Source: Halostagnicola sp. A-GB9-2
Lineage (GTDB): Archaea; Halobacteriota; Halobacteria; Halobacteriales; Natrialbaceae
Assembly (NCBI RefSeq): GCF_030068615.1
Contig: NZ_JASJOC010000006.1
Span: 186,001-250,000 of the forward strand
Direction of reading: 5' to 3'
DNA: 64,000 nt
The notes under the pieces are model-generated. The model was given only the letters and a program-made list of their open reading frames with translations. It ran no database searches and was not told the DNA's origin. The stretch's first letter is position 1. Each line of letters begins with the position of its first letter. Positions 61,964 through 64,000 of the stretch are shown here, piece after piece. The translations under genes were made by a program, and so were the position numbers.

Positions 61964-63534
61964 CGACGGTCACCCCCTTCGGTTCCGGTGGAGTTCTCAG
62001 ACTTTTCGACTGGGAGATCAGTTCCCGGCCCGTGTGTTCGATCTTCAGTCGCGATAACGACTCGAATGTCTTCCGGCCCTCCAGCACGTATATCGTTCAG
62101 AACACGGTTGACGGCACGAGTGAGGTCGTTTACATCCTCGATGGATTTGACATGCTGGCCGACCATCTTCTCGCACTCGTAGCTATTCGTGCGCTCAGTA
62201 CCGTCCACACACTGACCGCCATCGGTCGCGACCGCCCGCTCGAAGTCGACGTCGTGCATCTCCTTTCGCGCGTGGCGTTCCATCTCGTCAGAGACATCGA
62301 CGAGATCCGTATCCCGGTAGGACCAGGAACAGTCATCACAACGAGCCCGATGTTCGGACCGACCGCCATCGGCGACTAGCTGTTGGTCCTGGCAGTCGTG
62401 GCGGATCAACTCGCCAAGCGTATCGAACGGCGTTGAGCAGACGTCGCACCAGTGGGCGTCCCCGCTGAGGAACGCATCGCGACCACCGTCAGCGACGACC
62501 GCCCGCTGGATCGTTTGGCAGAACGGACAGCGTTCGTTCGCTTCGACGATAACATGATTCGCGGTTGTGCCCGAACAGTTGTGGGCCACTCGGCTGTTGT
62601 CGATCTCGAGGTCGCCCTTACAGTCGGGACAGCTCGTGATCGACATCGCCCCGCGAGCGACCACTGTTTGGTAGTCGCAGGGCTCGCACTCGAGAACGAC
62701 GAGATCGTCGGGGTTGTGGCCGCCGTCGGTGATGGGTTCAGTGTCCGTGTCTTGTGAACGGATCTCCCAACGAACCGATGCGCGCGGTGCGTAGGTGCAT
62801 GAATCGCAGGACAGGAGCCCGAACGTTCCACTTTCAGAGAACGTTGTATCATCCCCACAGCCCGGACACTCTGCGCGGTAAGTTCCGCTCGAGCGCTGAC
62901 CACCGTCGGTCAGAACGACCTGCTCGTGTCTATCCTGAACGCGTCCGTGAACATCGTCGCAGCGATGCTTGAGCTCGTACTCGTTGACGACGTAGTTGAT
63001 CGCAACGCGTTTCGAGTCGCCGGCGTCGATGAGCGTCGTGACCTCGCGAACAGCGCGGTCAACGAGGTCGGCTTCCGATGTGCCGCCATCGGCCCGGAGC
63101 TCGCTTGTGGCCTCGAAGCCTGCGTCGGCGGGGTCGTCCTTGAGGCCGTGGGCACGCTCGAGAACCCGCCGGAACTTGCCTTTCCGTCCCGTCGGAATCG
63201 TCGAATCCCTCGGTGGTCGTTTGCATATCGACGGGGGAATCTTGTCGCGATCGGCCAGCGTCCACTCGCCGTCCTCGAGGGTCGCTTGGAAACGACTTTC
63301 GTAGCCGTATTCGAGATCGCTCGTCACGCCAAGCACGCCGATCGACGCCACGCTGGAATCCGACGTCTTGCCGCGGCGAACGGCGATCGTGTAGAATCGG
63401 CGCTCATTCTCGGCGGATTGTGGGTGATCGGCGTCTGCAAACGTGCCTTCGTTGGCCCACTGAACCGGCCCCCACTCGAGGCCGGGGCCGTCCATCTCGA
63501 CGGGTTCGGGATAGAGACAGTTGTAGGAGGACAT
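61960..63534 (-). CDS. Large modular multi-zinc-finger element protein
   Basis: This 524-residue protein has an N-terminal domain (YNCLYPEPVEMDGPGLEWGP, about 1-125) and a helical part with RVAINYVVNEYELKHRCDDV. Then come at least four zinc modules: ECPGCGDDTTF/LLSCDSC, LECEPCDYQ/SCPDCKGD, CPFCQTIQ/HWCDVCSTPFD, and RARCDDCSW. Most are separated by a repeated xDGG spacer (TDGGQ, TDGGH, ADGGRD, ADGGRS, TDGGQ). Role unknown; nucleic-acid or protein binding is likely. ATG at 63534 follows the upstream gene's TGA. Confidence 0.7.
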   Translation of the reverse strand: MSSYNCLYPEPVEMDGPGLEWGPVQWANEGTFADADHPQSAENERRFYTIAVRRGKTSDSSVASIGVLGVTSDLEYGYESRFQATLEDGEWTLADRDKIPPSICKRPPRDSTIPTGRKGKFRRVLERAHGLKDDPADAGFEATSELRADGGTSEADLVDRAVREVTTLIDAGDSKRVAINYVVNEYELKHRCDDVHGRVQDRHEQVVLTDGGQRSSGTYRAECPGCGDDTTFSESGTFGLLSCDSCTYAPRASVRWEIRSQDTDTEPITDGGHNPDDLVVLECEPCDYQTVVARGAMSITSCPDCKGDLEIDNSRVAHNCSGTTANHVIVEANERCPFCQTIQRAVVADGGRDAFLSGDAHWCDVCSTPFDTLGELIRHDCQDQQLVADGGRSEHRARCDDCSWSYRDTDLVDVSDEMERHARKEMHDVDFERAVATDGGQCVDGTERTNSYECEKMVGQHVKSIEDVNDLTRAVNRVLNDIRAGGPEDIRVVIATEDRTHGPGTDLPVEKSENSTGTEGGDRR

Positions 63535-63953
63535 CACGCCTCACCTCCATCGATCTGTTTGGTGCCCTCGACCTCGGTGTAGACGGCCTCGAGGATTCGG
63601 TGAGCGTGCCCGAACGCGGAGCCTTTCTCGACGCCGTCGACCATCCGATCGTACGCGACGACATCGATGTCCTCGAGACGCGGAAGGTGCGTCTGGTAGA
63701 GTGCGATGTAGGTGGCTTTGCGTTCCTTCCCGCTGACCTGGGTGGGCGGCTTCTCGAGTTCGCCCATCGCGACGATTTCAGCGAGGTCCCCGAGTGGGAT
63801 CGGCTCGTCAGCACGTTCGAGTGCGTGCAGTGTGAGCCGCCGCCGCTCGTTGTCGACGATGAGCGATACATCGTCGATCTCGAGTGGCGTCTCGGGCGTG
63901 CGGTCGGTCTCGGTGCCGAGCAGGCCGTCGACGACCCTTCCAACGACGCTCAT
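63534..63953 (-). CDS. DUF7344 winged-helix element protein
   Basis: This 139-residue protein has SLIVDNERRRLTLHALERAD and ATYIALYQTHLPRLEDIDVV, a DUF7344-type winged helix like that of the chromosomal protein at 26650-27321, but without membrane spans. The N-terminus reads MSVVGRVVDGLLGTETDRTP. It is probably a DNA-binding regulator. It overlaps neighbours on both sides by 1-4 bases. Confidence 0.75.
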   Translation of the reverse strand: MSVVGRVVDGLLGTETDRTPETPLEIDDVSLIVDNERRRLTLHALERADEPIPLGDLAEIVAMGELEKPPTQVSGKERKATYIALYQTHLPRLEDIDVVAYDRMVDGVEKGSAFGHAHRILEAVYTEVEGTKQIDGGEA

Positions 63954-64000
63954 ACTCGTACCCCGTAGAAGAACACCGAATCGTGGCGGTCGGCGCGTTC
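63950..64000 (-). CDS. Partial gene at the window edge
   Basis: The last 16 codons of a minus-strand gene are visible, reading RADRHDSVFFYGVRV then TGA. The stop overlaps the ATG of the DUF7344 gene (ATGA), the same arrangement used all along this operon. The rest lies outside the window, so no function can be assigned. Confidence 0.6.
   Translation of the reverse strand, partial: ERADRHDSVFFYGVRV

Overview
The window is chromosomal DNA of a halophilic archaeon, most likely a member of the Natrialbales (Natrinema, Haloterrigena or Natronorubrum type). The evidence is very acidic proteins, high G+C with local AT-rich gaps, twin-arginine and lipobox export signals, archaeal information-processing genes (RNase P Pop5, proteasome alpha, SBDS, eIF2B-like, GTP cyclohydrolase III), TATA-box leaderless starts, many haloarchaea-only small families, and a complete methylaspartate-cycle cluster. 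Family names are from memory of the sequences; no database search was possible.

Layout. 1-2.6 kb: RNase P subunit 2, proteasome alpha and SBDS, then a FUN14 membrane protein. 2.7-2.85 kb: a probable structured RNA with its own TATA box. 3-9 kb: HflX GTPase, a thiolase-like/DUF35 pair, an RNase H-fold nuclease, a thioesterase and small genes. 9.0-9.4 kb: tRNA-Thr(TGT) followed by partial copies of its own 3' end. 9.4-13.1 kb: acetyltransferase, phosphoglycerate kinase, CBS protein and GTP cyclohydrolase III. 13.2-19.9 kb: the methylaspartate cycle genes (CoA-transferase divergent from mutase S/E, ammonia-lyase, hydratase and lyase), with a 24-bp near-palindrome in the divergent promoter. This pathway turns glutamate-derived methylaspartate through mesaconyl-CoA into glyoxylate plus propionyl-CoA and so replaces the glyoxylate cycle. 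20-32.8 kb: DNA-repair enzymes, tRNA-Ser(TGA), Mrp ATPase, an eIF2B-like protein, a lysine-rich exported repeat protein, DUF389, an oxidoreductase, YjbQ and a HEAT protein.

32.9-40.8 kb: a minus-strand stress operon with two PrkA-type kinases, a small unknown ORF, a DUF444 (YeaH) protein and SpoVR. 41-45.6 kb: conserved small haloarchaeal proteins, an FkbM methyltransferase, an orphan VapB-like antitoxin and a stand-alone S14 protein lacking two zinc cysteines. 45.6-49.5 kb: one 1306-residue exported protein with sixteen Gln/Ala-rich repeats and beta-rich domains. 50.0-52.3 kb: the biotin ECF transporter bioY-bioM-bioN behind a BirA-type operator. 52.3-57.2 kb: an acyltransferase, small proteins, two exported lipoproteins and transposase debris.

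57.2-64 kb: a decayed zone, then an integrated provirus or plasmid-like element that runs off the right edge. It carries a truncated primase-like gene, a small gene broken by an amber codon, a tyrosine integrase, and a tightly overlapping minus-strand operon of zinc-finger and helix-turn-helix proteins. The strongest candidates for undescribed biology are the structured RNA at 2.7 kb, the polycationic secreted protein at 27.7 kb, the Gln/Ala repeat giant at 45.6 kb, the Cys-less thiolase/DUF35 pair at 4.4 kb, the tRNA 3'-end repeats, and the modular zinc-finger protein at 62-63.5 kb.
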